Shown here: positions 1 to 7,884 of the stretch, in pieces | Layout of the letters: each line of letters begins with the position of its first letter | Position numbering within the stretch: the first letter of the stretch is position 1 | Assembly: GCA_030617565.1 (NCBI GenBank) | Contig: JAUWVE010000022.1 | Location: 1-13,336 of the forward strand | Reading direction: 5' to 3' | DNA length: 13,336 nt | Source of the DNA: Gammaproteobacteria bacterium | GTDB lineage: Bacteria > Pseudomonadota > Gammaproteobacteria > BMS3Bbin11 | Notes under the pieces: generated by a model | Told to the model about the DNA's origin: nothing | Database searches by the model: none | The model's input: the letters and a program-made list of their open reading frames with translations, nothing else | Position numbers and translations under genes: made by a program

Positions 1-1481
1 ACCGCTGTCACACCGACTTCTGCTGCGGCATCAAGACCATCCCTGAAGGGAAAAAAGGCATCTGAGGCAAGCACCGAACCTTCCACATTAAGCCCGGCAT
101 CGGCGGCTTTGATGGCTGCAATCCTTGCGCTGTAGATACGAGACATCTGTCCGGCACCGACGCCTATGGTCATATGATCACGCCCATAAACAATGGCATT
201 TGATTTAACATACTTGGCAACCTTCCAGGTAAACAGTAAATCTTCTATCTCACGCACATCGGGTTTACGCTGGGTAACAATCTTCAGGTCCTTAGCTGTG
301 ATCACGCCGAGGTCACGATCCTGAACCAGCAGGCCGCCACTCACACGCTTGAAGTCCAGCCCTGCGGTTGGCAGGTCCGACCACTGACCACAGGCCAGCA
401 CACGCACATTTTTCTTTTCTGATAGAACTTCCTGTGCCTCTTTATCGATCTCGGGAGCAATAATGACTTCAACAAACTGTCGATCAATAATGGCCTTCGC
501 CGTATGTGCATCCAGCGTTTGATTGAAAGCGATGATGCCGCCAAAAGCCGAGGTGGGATCAGTGCTATAAGCATGGTCATAGGCCGCGATGAGGCTGTCA
601 GATTCTGCTACACCGCAAGGATTTGCATGTTTGACGATGACACATGCAGGGCCATTATTGAATGACTTGACGCACTCCAGTGCGGCATCGGTATCGGCCA
701 TATTATTGTAGGAAAGCTGTTTGCCCTGGTACTGCTTTGAAGTTGCGACACTGGCTTCAGAATATCCCTGTTCAACATAAAAAGCAGCGCGCTGATGTGG
801 ATTCTCGCCATAGCGCATTTCCTGTACCTTCTTCACCTGTAAGCTGTAGGTGCGAGGAAATTCTTCTTTTTCTCCGCTTGCAGGCAGACAGCCAAAGTAG
901 TTGGCAATGGCACCGTCATAACGTGCGGTATGCTCGAAAGTTTTGATCGCCAGATCATAGCGTGTAGCTTCAGACACACCGCCCTCATTGCCGGCAATTT
1001 CATCGAGTACGCGTTGATAATCTGCACTGTCAGTCAATACTGTGACCGCTTTATAATTCTTGGATGCCGCACGCAACATAGCCGGGCCGCCGATATCTAT
1101 ATTTTCGATTGCCGTTTCAAGATCAGTACCCGGATTGGCAACCGTCTTCTCGAATGGATATAGATTGACCACCAGTAAATCAATGGCCTGTATGCCGTGT
1201 TCCTGCATGACGTCTTCATCAACACCGCGACGCCCCAGCAGGCCGCCATGTATCTTCGGGTGTAAAGTTTTTACACGCCCGTCCATCATTTCGGGGAAGC
1301 CGGTATAAGACGATACTTCAATAACGTCTATACCATTTTCCATTAGCAGATTGGCCGTACCGCCAGTTGAAAGAATCTCAACATCCTGTGCGGCAAGCGC
1401 ACTGGCAAATTCAACAATGCCTGATTTATCTGAAACGCTGATCAGTGCGCGTTTAATTAAAATTCGGTTTTCCTCAGACAT
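1..1481 (-). CDS. purH: Bifunctional AICAR transformylase / IMP cyclohydrolase PurH (3' end cut off by window edge)
   Basis: Catalyses the last two steps of de novo purine synthesis in the cytoplasm: formyl transfer from 10-formyl-THF to AICAR, then ring closure to IMP. About 493 codons are visible without a stop. The family is about 530 residues, so only some 35 C-terminal residues lie beyond the left edge. The N-terminal MGS-like cyclohydrolase domain shows SVSDKSG (15-21), STGGTA (38-43) and MMDGRVKTLHPKIHGG (65-80). The transformylase domain shows MRYGENPHQ (222-230), the catalytic Lys284-His285 pair in KHANPCG, and near the cut end SNAIVYGRDHMTIGVGAGQ and SDAFFPFRDG. The start is an ATG with AGGA seven bases upstream. 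It lies 73 bp after fis on the same strand, with no obvious terminator between, so it may be read from the dusB-fis transcript; purD often follows in relatives. Reading frame looks intact. Identification is certain. Confidence 0.97.
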   Translation of the reverse strand, partial: MSEENRILIKRALISVSDKSGIVEFASALAAQDVEILSTGGTANLLMENGIDVIEVSSYTGFPEMMDGRVKTLHPKIHGGLLGRRGVDEDVMQEHGIQAIDLLVVNLYPFEKTVANPGTDLETAIENIDIGGPAMLRAASKNYKAVTVLTDSADYQRVLDEIAGNEGGVSEATRYDLAIKTFEHTARYDGAIANYFGCLPASGEKEEFPRTYSLQVKKVQEMRYGENPHQRAAFYVEQGYSEASVATSKQYQGKQLSYNNMADTDAALECVKSFNNGPACVIVKHANPCGVAESDSLIAAYDHAYSTDPTSAFGGIIAFNQTLDAHTAKAIIDRQFVEVIIAPEIDKEAQEVLSEKKNVRVLACGQWSDLPTAGLDFKRVSGGLLVQDRDLGVITAKDLKIVTQRKPDVREIEDLLFTWKVAKYVKSNAIVYGRDHMTIGVGAGQMSRIYSARIAAIKAADAGLNVEGSVLASDAFFPFRDGLDAAAEVGVTA

Positions 1482-1554
1482 GATGTAATCCTGTTAAATG
1501 AAATAGTTGGAATATTATTGTGTGCTGTCTGTAGCAATAAAGACTGGTGTGTTT

Positions 1555-1797
1555 CTAATTCAGTCCGTGATCACGCAGTTTCTTGCGCAGGGTATTACGA
1601 TTAATGCCCAGCATCTGTGCGGCCCGGCACTGATTATTCTCAGCACGTTGCATGATAATTTCCAGCAGGGGTTTTTCAACCTGTGAAACCACCATATCAT
1701 AAAGATCTGCAGGGGTCTCACCATTAAGATCTTTCAGATACAGCTTGAGTGAATCACTGACACAGGCTGCCAAAGGACGATTTTTTCCTTTGCTCAT
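1555..1797 (-). CDS. fis: Fis-family nucleoid protein, short form without N-terminal arm
   Basis: Small DNA-bending nucleoid protein and global regulator. The 80 residues align with the C-terminal 80 of the 98-residue E. coli Fis. The dimerisation helices (KPLLEIIMQ, 42-50) and the helix-turn-helix (NQCRAAQMLGINRNTLRKKL, 55-74) are plain. DNA-contact residues equivalent to E. coli Asn73, Arg76, Asn84, Arg85, Thr87, Arg89 and Lys90 are kept (here 55, 58, 66, 67, 69, 71, 72); Thr75 is replaced by Cys57 and Lys94 by Asp76. The N-terminal beta-hairpin arm, which E. coli Fis uses to activate Hin-type invertases, is absent. This is not a start-site error: the frame upstream has no ATG, GTG or TTG before an in-frame stop at 1816-1818. 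The ATG overlaps the dusB stop (ATGA), so translation is probably coupled, as in the dusB-fis operon of E. coli. Confidence 0.93.
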   Translation of the reverse strand: MSKGKNRPLAACVSDSLKLYLKDLNGETPADLYDMVVSQVEKPLLEIIMQRAENNQCRAAQMLGINRNTLRKKLRDHGLN

Positions 1798-2777
1798 GCC
1801 GCGGCATCTCGCAGGTCAGCAGTTGTTAAAAATGCATCCACCTTTGCCAGTTGCTCGGCTGATGATTCCACCTGCATAATTTCTCTTCTAAATTCATTGC
1901 TACTGAAAAACCCCTTGCTGTACCAGGCAATATGCTTACGTGCAGTGCGTACACCGGTATATTCACCATAGAAATCATAAAGTTCCTGCAGATGGGCCAG
2001 CAGCACATCTCTCACTTCTGAAATATCAGGTGGTGGCAGCTGCTGCCCCGTTTCAAGATAGTGATTAATCTGGCTAAATATCCAGGGGTTTCCCCGTGCA
2101 GGCCGGCCGATCATTAAGCCGTCAGCACCAGTTAAGGTCAGCACTTTTGCTGCTTTTTCCGGGGTGCTGATGTCACCATTTGCGATAACTGGAATGTTTA
2201 CCTGCTGTTTAACCTGGCGTATTGTTTCATATTCCGCTTCGCCACGAAAAGCACATTGCCGTGTGCGCCCATGGATCGCCAGTGACTGAACACCGGACTG
2301 TTCTGCAATCTCGGCAATCCGGCAGGCATTTCTGCTGTCTGGATCCGTACCTGTGCGTATTTTCAGTGTCACAGGCACTTCAACACTATTCACCACTTTA
2401 TCAAGAATCCGGGACACAAGATCTTCATTGGCAAGCAAAGCGGAACCCGCCTGTTTATTACAAACCTTCTTCGCCGGGCAGCCCATGTTGATATCGATTA
2501 TATCTGCGCCGAAGCGAACATTTTCCTGCGCGGCCAGTGCCAGTATGTCAGGGTCGGCACCTGCAATCTGCACCACCACCGGACCAGGCTCCCCCTCATG
2601 GTTGATACGTTGACGGGTTTTTTTATTTTCCCACACCATGGCATTGGCGCTGATCATTTCAGATACAGCCATGCCTGCGCCCAATGAGCGGCAAAGCTTG
2701 CGGAATGGTCGATCAGAAATTCCTGCCATCGGGGCAAGAACAAGCTGATTCGGCAATGTATGCGGGCCGATCTGCAT
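1794..2777 (-). CDS. dusB: tRNA-dihydrouridine synthase B
   Basis: FMN- and NADPH-dependent enzyme that reduces specific uridines in the tRNA D-loop to dihydrouridine. At 327 residues it has the usual length. The TIM barrel opens with APMAGISDRPFR (15-26); the catalytic cysteine is Cys100 in NMGCPAKKV, followed by GSALL (111-115). FMN and substrate contacts are seen in HGRTR (169-173), ANGDI (199-203) and IGRPARGNPWIF (223-234), and the C-terminal helical domain carries RTARKHIAWY (277-286). GCPAKKV and the RPARGNPW signature favour DusB over DusA or DusC, as does fis directly downstream. The ATG has only a weak AAAG-type ribosome site. The gene follows a 133-bp gap holding a good promoter, so dusB-fis can be transcribed apart from the genes upstream. 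Confidence 0.96.
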   Translation of the reverse strand: MQIGPHTLPNQLVLAPMAGISDRPFRKLCRSLGAGMAVSEMISANAMVWENKKTRQRINHEGEPGPVVVQIAGADPDILALAAQENVRFGADIIDINMGCPAKKVCNKQAGSALLANEDLVSRILDKVVNSVEVPVTLKIRTGTDPDSRNACRIAEIAEQSGVQSLAIHGRTRQCAFRGEAEYETIRQVKQQVNIPVIANGDISTPEKAAKVLTLTGADGLMIGRPARGNPWIFSQINHYLETGQQLPPPDISEVRDVLLAHLQELYDFYGEYTGVRTARKHIAWYSKGFFSSNEFRREIMQVESSAEQLAKVDAFLTTADLRDAAA

Positions 2778-2866
2778 GTCTTTTGAATACTTTTTGCCTA
2801 CCTGTGCTCTGAAATCTGTGTGTCAGTAGCTGAGAATATTGGTAAAAAAACTTCGTGAAGGAGCAG

Positions 2867-2895
2867 ATAATACCCTTATACACGCTGTCTGTAAA
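2867..2895 (-). promoter_or_regulatory. Predicted sigma70-type promoter for dusB-fis
   Basis: On the minus strand a -35 box TTTACA (2890-2895) is followed after exactly 17 bp by a -10 box TATTAT (2867-2872), each one mismatch from consensus. It sits about 90 bp upstream of the dusB ATG, in the gap after the DUF3426 gene. In E. coli the dusB-fis promoter likewise lies upstream of dusB and is under stringent and growth-rate control. Here the discriminator reads CTGCTCC, which is moderately GC-rich, so similar control is possible but is inference. No clear Fis operators were identified. Confidence 0.55.
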
Positions 2896-2910
2896 AGAGC
2901 ATTAGGAACC

Positions 2911-5142
2911 TTACTTCGATCCCTCCAGCCAGTTTTGACTGACGGGTCGCAACTCAAAACCGTCCACCCTTATCGATGGCGTACGAAAACGTATATTTAT
3001 ATCTACCGCTTCATTGGGCATCATCACAGCAGGCCTCTCCTTTGCCAGATACTTGTCCTGCGTAACGACGCGACGACTAATCATATTTCCCGCCCGGTCA
3101 GTCAGGGTCAGTTCGAGTGCGGGAAAAGATTGTGACCTGATATCACGGTTGGCCAGAATACTGGATACCTTGAAGCCGCCATCACGCCCGGCCAGCGGGG
3201 TTAATCTGCTTGATAACTGGTCAATCTCACCGAGATTCTGGATTTCAGGAACTGTACAGCCCGAAATTCTACAACCAGCCTCCAGTAAAGGTCTGAGCGG
3301 AGTAATACGCACCAGCTTGTCCATGTAAAAATACCCGACCTGACCAAACAGAGTAATAATCAGTACACTGATAATTGCTAGAAGTGAGTATTTACCTACC
3401 CATACAGGTAACACTGGTTGATCCCTGCCACGATTCAGACTTTTTATAAGCTGCGTTTGATCATCGGCTATTGCCGGCTCCTTCAATGCCTTTTTCTGCC
3501 CCATGCCCAGTGGCATCAGCTTTTTTATGTAACCAGCAACAGAGTTAGTCCTGTCTTTGTTTCGGTTTTCTGCAGCCGGTAGTTCACTCCCGTCTTCCCC
3601 ATCAGAAGGGAATAAGGCATCAGTCAGATCAATATCAGCATCGGAGCTTAGAACAATTTCCTCTACATTCCTGTTAGCGTCCTCTGCATCGTCTTCGATC
3701 TCTGCTGCCGATAAAGCAGACTCAATTTGCTCCTTGCTGATATTAGCCTCTTCCAGCATGGCGTTTATTTCCATGGTGTCTTCGTAATTCAGTGCAGACA
3801 GTTCACCTGGCTCGGGAAAATCATCAAGGCCATGGAATAGCTCATCCTGCTCGTCTGTATTCAGCGAAATTGGAACATATGCCTCATCGATTTCCTCCTT
3901 TTCCGATGTAATAAAGACCGATTCGTCAATATCTTCATCCTCACTATCCCGGGAAAATTCCTCATCTTCCATTTTCGGCAATGAATCGATAGAAAAAAAC
4001 TCATCAGCATCCACCACCTCACCAGCAGTCGAAAAGGCATCATCAGCGACAGAACTTTTACTCACTTCTTCAAGTGGCTCAGGGGAGGCTTCCTCCTCAT
4101 AGCTTTCAAGTTTAGGCATGCTGTCAATGGTCTCTGTCACAGCAGCAGTCAACCCTGCATCTTCTTCCTCACCCTCCAGCAAGTCTTCGTCCATCGCTGC
4201 AGCATCATCAAGCAAGCTGCCATCGACCCGTTCATCTTCCTGCATTGCACTCAACAGCGGGTCTCTGGCGACAGGTGCTTCTACAGCCTGTCCATCTGCA
4301 GGCAGTGCGACTATTGATGGCTCAACAATTATCGGCGTGTCGATTTTTAGTTCATCATCAGGCAATACCGGTAGACTTTCTTCAACATCAGCTTCACTAA
4401 CTTCTGCTGTACCTTCATCTTCACCTGCTGCCGGCAGGTTAAACTCATCATCACTTTCATATTTGGCCTCGCTGCCAGGCCACATACTTTCTGCACTTAA
4501 TGAGCCCGTTGCAGGTTCATCATCAAACTCAGATTCCAGTACCGGGCCATGCTGGTCAAGGGTAGAAATCTCACTGGTAAATGAAGGTGTTTGCAGGATA
4601 GTCAGATCCTTTATCGGGGTGACTTCGTTATTCGCCTCTTCAGTGGCCTCTGTTTCACCATCGTCGTCATTCGCGTCAAAATATAACAGGCTCTCCTGGC
4701 GTTTATTTAATTCAGGCTCAGGTGATAGAGAGTGGATGTCATCCATCTCCGGCTCAGGAAAAGGCTCCAGGTCAATATCAGGAGTCAGGTCAGAGGCCCC
4801 GCCAGCTGCCGAATCTTCCTGATGTGCTAGTGATCCCGTTTCTTCTCCATCACTTTCTGCAGCTTGTGTTTCAGGAGCTGCTGCAGTACCCGCCGCTTTC
4901 TCCATAATACTGAATGTAAAGCCTGAACTCCTGCTGCCTGGCAACCCTTTTATACTGGCGCTAGCTTTTGTACCGGCGCCAGCAGGCTCTTCGATAAAAT
5001 TATTGCGCGGGTCGTCAGTAAGGTTCCAGCTTGAGTTGAAAACTGAATAGCAATTACCACAGCGTACCAGGCCCTCGTGAGCTTTGATGTCCTTGTCGGA
5101 CACCATAAATACTGACTGGCATTTCGGGCACTGTGTGAACAT
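2911..5142 (-). CDS. Zinc-ribbon / DUF3426 single-pass membrane protein with very long acidic linker
   Basis: Family of unknown function, usually annotated as MJ0042 zinc-ribbon plus DUF3426. Residues 1-36 form a zinc ribbon with CPKC (5-8) and CGNC (28-31). Residues about 41-530 are a low-complexity, strongly acidic, Ser/Ala/Glu/Asp-rich stretch, likely disordered; it contains two related short motifs, TIDSMPKLES (338-347) and SIDSLPKMED (384-393). A basic patch (539-553) precedes one transmembrane helix (about 584-606). The C-terminal DUF3426 domain has the paired cysteines CRISGC (624-629) followed by VPEI and a beta-rich fold to residue 743. The charge pattern suggests a cytoplasmic N-terminus and a periplasmic C-terminal domain. 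At 743 residues it is much longer than the few hundred I would expect for this family. The ATG lies 2 bp after the prmA stop, so it is probably coupled to prmA. The frame is open throughout. Function is not known. Confidence 0.88.
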   Translation of the reverse strand: MFTQCPKCQSVFMVSDKDIKAHEGLVRCGNCYSVFNSSWNLTDDPRNNFIEEPAGAGTKASASIKGLPGSRSSGFTFSIMEKAAGTAAAPETQAAESDGEETGSLAHQEDSAAGGASDLTPDIDLEPFPEPEMDDIHSLSPEPELNKRQESLLYFDANDDDGETEATEEANNEVTPIKDLTILQTPSFTSEISTLDQHGPVLESEFDDEPATGSLSAESMWPGSEAKYESDDEFNLPAAGEDEGTAEVSEADVEESLPVLPDDELKIDTPIIVEPSIVALPADGQAVEAPVARDPLLSAMQEDERVDGSLLDDAAAMDEDLLEGEEEDAGLTAAVTETIDSMPKLESYEEEASPEPLEEVSKSSVADDAFSTAGEVVDADEFFSIDSLPKMEDEEFSRDSEDEDIDESVFITSEKEEIDEAYVPISLNTDEQDELFHGLDDFPEPGELSALNYEDTMEINAMLEEANISKEQIESALSAAEIEDDAEDANRNVEEIVLSSDADIDLTDALFPSDGEDGSELPAAENRNKDRTNSVAGYIKKLMPLGMGQKKALKEPAIADDQTQLIKSLNRGRDQPVLPVWVGKYSLLAIISVLIITLFGQVGYFYMDKLVRITPLRPLLEAGCRISGCTVPEIQNLGEIDQLSSRLTPLAGRDGGFKVSSILANRDIRSQSFPALELTLTDRAGNMISRRVVTQDKYLAKERPAVMMPNEAVDINIRFRTPSIRVDGFELRPVSQNWLEGSK

Positions 5143-5144
5143 TA

Positions 5145-6047
5145 TTACATTGTACCTTTTATAGGTGCGGATTTTTCCTTTACTGTCATCATAAGCCAGT
5201 CGCCATCTTTTTCCACCTGCAGAATATTGCCCGGCGCAAACACATCAACTACCAAAGCTTCCTGTGTGCGCAGTATACCTGAAAGCACCAGCACTCCCTG
5301 GGGTGCCCGCAATTCCAGTAAATGCGACTTTAATTCAATTAATGTCCCGGCAAGGATGTTGGCAAAAACGATATCACCTGAACTGTTTGCAGGCAGCTGG
5401 CCCGGCAATACAAGTTCCAGTTTGTCACTTACATTATTGATTTCAGCATTGCTACCGCTCGCCTGCAGGGCCTGGGGATCGATATCTATACCCAGCGCAC
5501 TGGCAGCGCCCAGCTTGAGGGCGGCGATTGCCAGTATGCCGGAACCACATCCGAAATCGATTATGGCTTTATCTTCAAGCTGCTGTTTCGCCAGCCACTG
5601 CATACACAAAGTCGTGGTTTCATGCGTGCCGCTGCCGAAGGCCAGCCCGGGATCCAGCATAACATTAGTTGCGTCAGGATCTGGAACATCAGACCAGGTC
5701 GGGCAAATCCACAGATCAGGTCCGTACTGTATTGGCTGGAAACGGTCCATCCAGCAACGCTCCCAGTCCTGGTCTGGCAGGCTCTCTACACGATAGTCCG
5801 GCAGCTTGTCAGGTGCAAAACTACCAGAGAGCTCTGCTATGATTGTATCCAGCCCCTGCTCTGCATTGAACAGACCCGTTGCCAGGCTATTGTCCCAAAC
5901 CGGTGATTCGCCATTCAGCAGGTCAAATAGCGGATGGTCGCCGTCATCTTCGATAGTGACGGCCTGTGCCCCTGCAAGCTCCAGCCGCTCGGTGACAAAA
6001 TCCAGCTGGCCTTTCTCTACCGCAAACGTAATCTTCAGCCAGGACAT
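5145..6047 (-). CDS. prmA: Ribosomal protein L11 methyltransferase PrmA
   Basis: SAM-dependent enzyme that trimethylates ribosomal protein L11; in E. coli it is dispensable. The 300-residue length is normal. The N-terminal L11-recognition domain (about 1-55) begins MSWLKITF. The class I methyltransferase domain shows LDPGLAFGSGTHETT (131-145), SAM motif I IIDFGCGSGIL (162-172), acidic GIDIDP (186-191) and FANIL (228-232), which fits the catalytic-loop NIL/NPP position. I chose the ATG at 6047, which overlaps the accC stop as TGATG. A TTG directly before it would add one residue and is less likely. There is no strong ribosome site, which suits re-initiation after accC. The order accC-prmA-DUF3426-dusB matches what I recall of the Pseudomonas arrangement. 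Confidence 0.96.
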   Translation of the reverse strand: MSWLKITFAVEKGQLDFVTERLELAGAQAVTIEDDGDHPLFDLLNGESPVWDNSLATGLFNAEQGLDTIIAELSGSFAPDKLPDYRVESLPDQDWERCWMDRFQPIQYGPDLWICPTWSDVPDPDATNVMLDPGLAFGSGTHETTTLCMQWLAKQQLEDKAIIDFGCGSGILAIAALKLGAASALGIDIDPQALQASGSNAEINNVSDKLELVLPGQLPANSSGDIVFANILAGTLIELKSHLLELRAPQGVLVLSGILRTQEALVVDVFAPGNILQVEKDGDWLMMTVKEKSAPIKGTM

Positions 6048-7393
6048 CAAGCGGTATTGGTTATATTTTTCTCAAGGTAGTGAATATCGAACTCGGCACT
6101 TTTGAAGCCATGATCCGAAATAATTCTGCGGTGCAAAGGAATATTGGTTTTAATCCCGTCGATGATGACTTCACTCAAGGCACTGGACATTCTCGCCAGC
6201 GCCTCTTCCCGGTCTGCTCCATGGGCAATAAGTTTGCCAATCATGGAGTCATAGTGCGTGGGTACGAAATAATTGCTGTATACATGCGAATCAACGCGTA
6301 TACCGGGCCCGCCGGGTGCATGAAACTGGGTAATTCTTCCCGGCGAAGGCATAAATGTATCGGGATCTTCTGCATTGAGACGGCACTCTATCGCATGCCC
6401 CCTTATCTCGATATCATCCTGCGTAAAGGGCAGTGGTTCACCTGCCGCTATCAGTATCTGTGCCTTGACGATATCAATCCCTGTAATCATTTCTGTTACC
6501 GGATGCTCAACCTGGACACGTGTATTCATCTCAATGAAAAAGAATTCTCCCTTCTCGTAGAGAAATTCAAAAGTACCTGCACCGTGATATCCAATCTGGC
6601 GGCAGGCTTCGGCGCAACGCTCACCAACAGCATTACGCTGCTCTTCTGTAATACCCGGCGCGGGAGCTTCCTCTACCACCTTCTGATTACGACGCTGCAT
6701 AGAGCAATCGCGTTCGCCCAGATGTACCGCATTGCCATGTTTGTCAGACAACACCTGGAATTCAACATGGCGCGGGTGCTCCAGATATTTTTCCATGTAG
6801 ATGTCAGGATTATTGAAGGTGGCATCGGCCTCTGTGCGCGTCAGCACTATCGCGTTCAACAATGCAGATTCAGTATGCACTACACGCATACCACGTCCAC
6901 CACCACCGCCCGAGGCCTTGATGATTATGGGATAGCCAATTTTTGATGCAATAGCGAAATTGGTCTCATCATCAGTACCCAGCACGCCATCTGAACCCGG
7001 GACACAGGGGACCTTTGACTCATGCATAGACTGAATTGCTGAAACCTTGTCACCCATAGTGCGTATGTTCGCTGCCGTGGGGCCGATAAAGATAAAGCCA
7101 CAGGCCTCCACCAGCTCTGCAAAATCCGCATTTTCTGACAAAAACCCGTAGCCCGGGTGTATCGCATCGGCATCCGTGACCTCTGCCGCACTCAAAATAG
7201 CGGGAATATGCAGGTAACTTTGGCTAGCTTGAGCAGGCCCGATACAGACGGATTCATCTGCAAGCTTGACATACAGGGCCTCCCGGTCAGCCTCCGAATA
7301 CACCGCTACAGTCTGGATACCCATCTCCCGACAGGCTCGCTGGATACGTAGGGCAATTTCGCCGCGGTTGGCAATGACGATCTTGTTTATCAT
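6047..7393 (-). CDS. accC: Acetyl-CoA carboxylase, biotin carboxylase subunit
   Basis: ATP-grasp enzyme that carboxylates the biotin on AccB with bicarbonate, the first half-reaction of malonyl-CoA synthesis for fatty acids. The 448 residues keep the E. coli numbering, and every key residue I checked is present: Lys116, Lys159, His209, Glu276, Glu288, Asn290, Arg292, Val295, Glu296 and Arg338. Visible motifs include IVIANRGEIA (5-14), the glycine-rich ATP lid SGGGGGRGMR (161-170), ERDCSMQRRNQK (227-238) and EMNTRVQVEHPVTE (288-301). The ATG lies 3 bp after the accB stop without a clear ribosome site, so translational coupling is likely and would keep AccB and AccC in balance. Confidence 0.98.
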   Translation of the reverse strand: MINKIVIANRGEIALRIQRACREMGIQTVAVYSEADREALYVKLADESVCIGPAQASQSYLHIPAILSAAEVTDADAIHPGYGFLSENADFAELVEACGFIFIGPTAANIRTMGDKVSAIQSMHESKVPCVPGSDGVLGTDDETNFAIASKIGYPIIIKASGGGGGRGMRVVHTESALLNAIVLTRTEADATFNNPDIYMEKYLEHPRHVEFQVLSDKHGNAVHLGERDCSMQRRNQKVVEEAPAPGITEEQRNAVGERCAEACRQIGYHGAGTFEFLYEKGEFFFIEMNTRVQVEHPVTEMITGIDIVKAQILIAAGEPLPFTQDDIEIRGHAIECRLNAEDPDTFMPSPGRITQFHAPGGPGIRVDSHVYSNYFVPTHYDSMIGKLIAHGADREEALARMSSALSEVIIDGIKTNIPLHRRIISDHGFKSAEFDIHYLEKNITNTA

Positions 7394-7396
7394 GGT

Positions 7397-7852
7397 CTAA
7401 TCGATGATGAAAAGTGGTTCACCAAACTCTGTCGGGTCACCGGGTTCTTTAAGTATCGCGATGACTGTACCAGCCTTGTCCGACTCAATTTCATTAAAGA
7501 TTTTCATCGCTTCGATGATACACAGGGTATCGCCAACCTTCACCTTGCTGCCTACTTCAACAAAATTTTTCGACTCGGGTGATGGTGATGCATAGAAGGA
7601 GCCTACCATGGGTGAAGTGACAGCATGACCGTCAGGAATACCTGCATTGTCATCAACCTCTTCCCCGGCACTCTCAACTGCAGCGGGGGCAGGTGCGGCA
7701 ACGGCTGCAATAGCGGGTGCCGCCACGACCGTTTCTACAACTGCTGAATTTCGACTGATACGGATGGCATCATCACCTTCCTTGATTTCAATCTCTGCAA
7801 GCCCTGAGTTTTCAAGCAACTCAATCAGTTTTTTAATTTTACGAATATCCAT
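7397..7852 (-). CDS. accB: Biotin carboxyl carrier protein of acetyl-CoA carboxylase
   Basis: Carries the biotin that AccC carboxylates and the carboxyltransferase AccAD unloads. The 151 residues have the standard layout: N-terminal helix MDIRKIKKLIELLENS (1-16), an Ala/Pro-rich flexible linker (about 43-64), and a C-terminal biotinyl domain (about 76-151). The bacterial AccB thumb loop SFYASPSPESKNF is at 85-97, and the biotin lysine is Lys117 in EAMKIFNEIE. The residue after this lysine is Ile where most biotin domains have Met. I chose the ATG at 7852 because the homologous N-terminus starts there and it has CAGAGG nine bases upstream; an in-frame ATG at 7921 would add 23 residues unlike the family. 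A 164-bp gap separates it from aroQ upstream, so it may have its own promoter. Confidence 0.97.
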   Translation of the reverse strand: MDIRKIKKLIELLENSGLAEIEIKEGDDAIRISRNSAVVETVVAAPAIAAVAAPAPAAVESAGEEVDDNAGIPDGHAVTSPMVGSFYASPSPESKNFVEVGSKVKVGDTLCIIEAMKIFNEIESDKAGTVIAILKEPGDPTEFGEPLFIID

Positions 7853-7884
7853 TTTAAGGAACCTCTGATTTATTCTGGAATAAG

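Noticed and set aside
2836..2862. CTTCACGAAG followed by seven T residues on the minus strand, terminator-like
   Set aside because: The only possible stem is three base pairs once a loop is allowed, too short for an intrinsic terminator.
4118..4822. Plus-strand 234-codon open frame, Ser-rich, opposite the DUF3426 gene
   Set aside because: It is the antisense shadow of the acidic Asp/Glu/Ser codons; composition is low-complexity Ser, with no domain, and the opposite strand has clear zinc-ribbon and DUF3426 domains.
5227..5796. Plus-strand 189-codon open frame opposite prmA
   Set aside because: Antisense shadow of a clear methyltransferase; no recognisable motif.
6048..6050. TTG start one codon before the prmA ATG
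   Set aside because: It adds only one residue; the adjacent ATG is the stronger start and gives the usual TGATG coupling with accC.
6080..6946. Plus-strand 288-codon open frame opposite accC
   Set aside because: accC on the other strand is unmistakable with all catalytic residues; the antisense product resembles no family.
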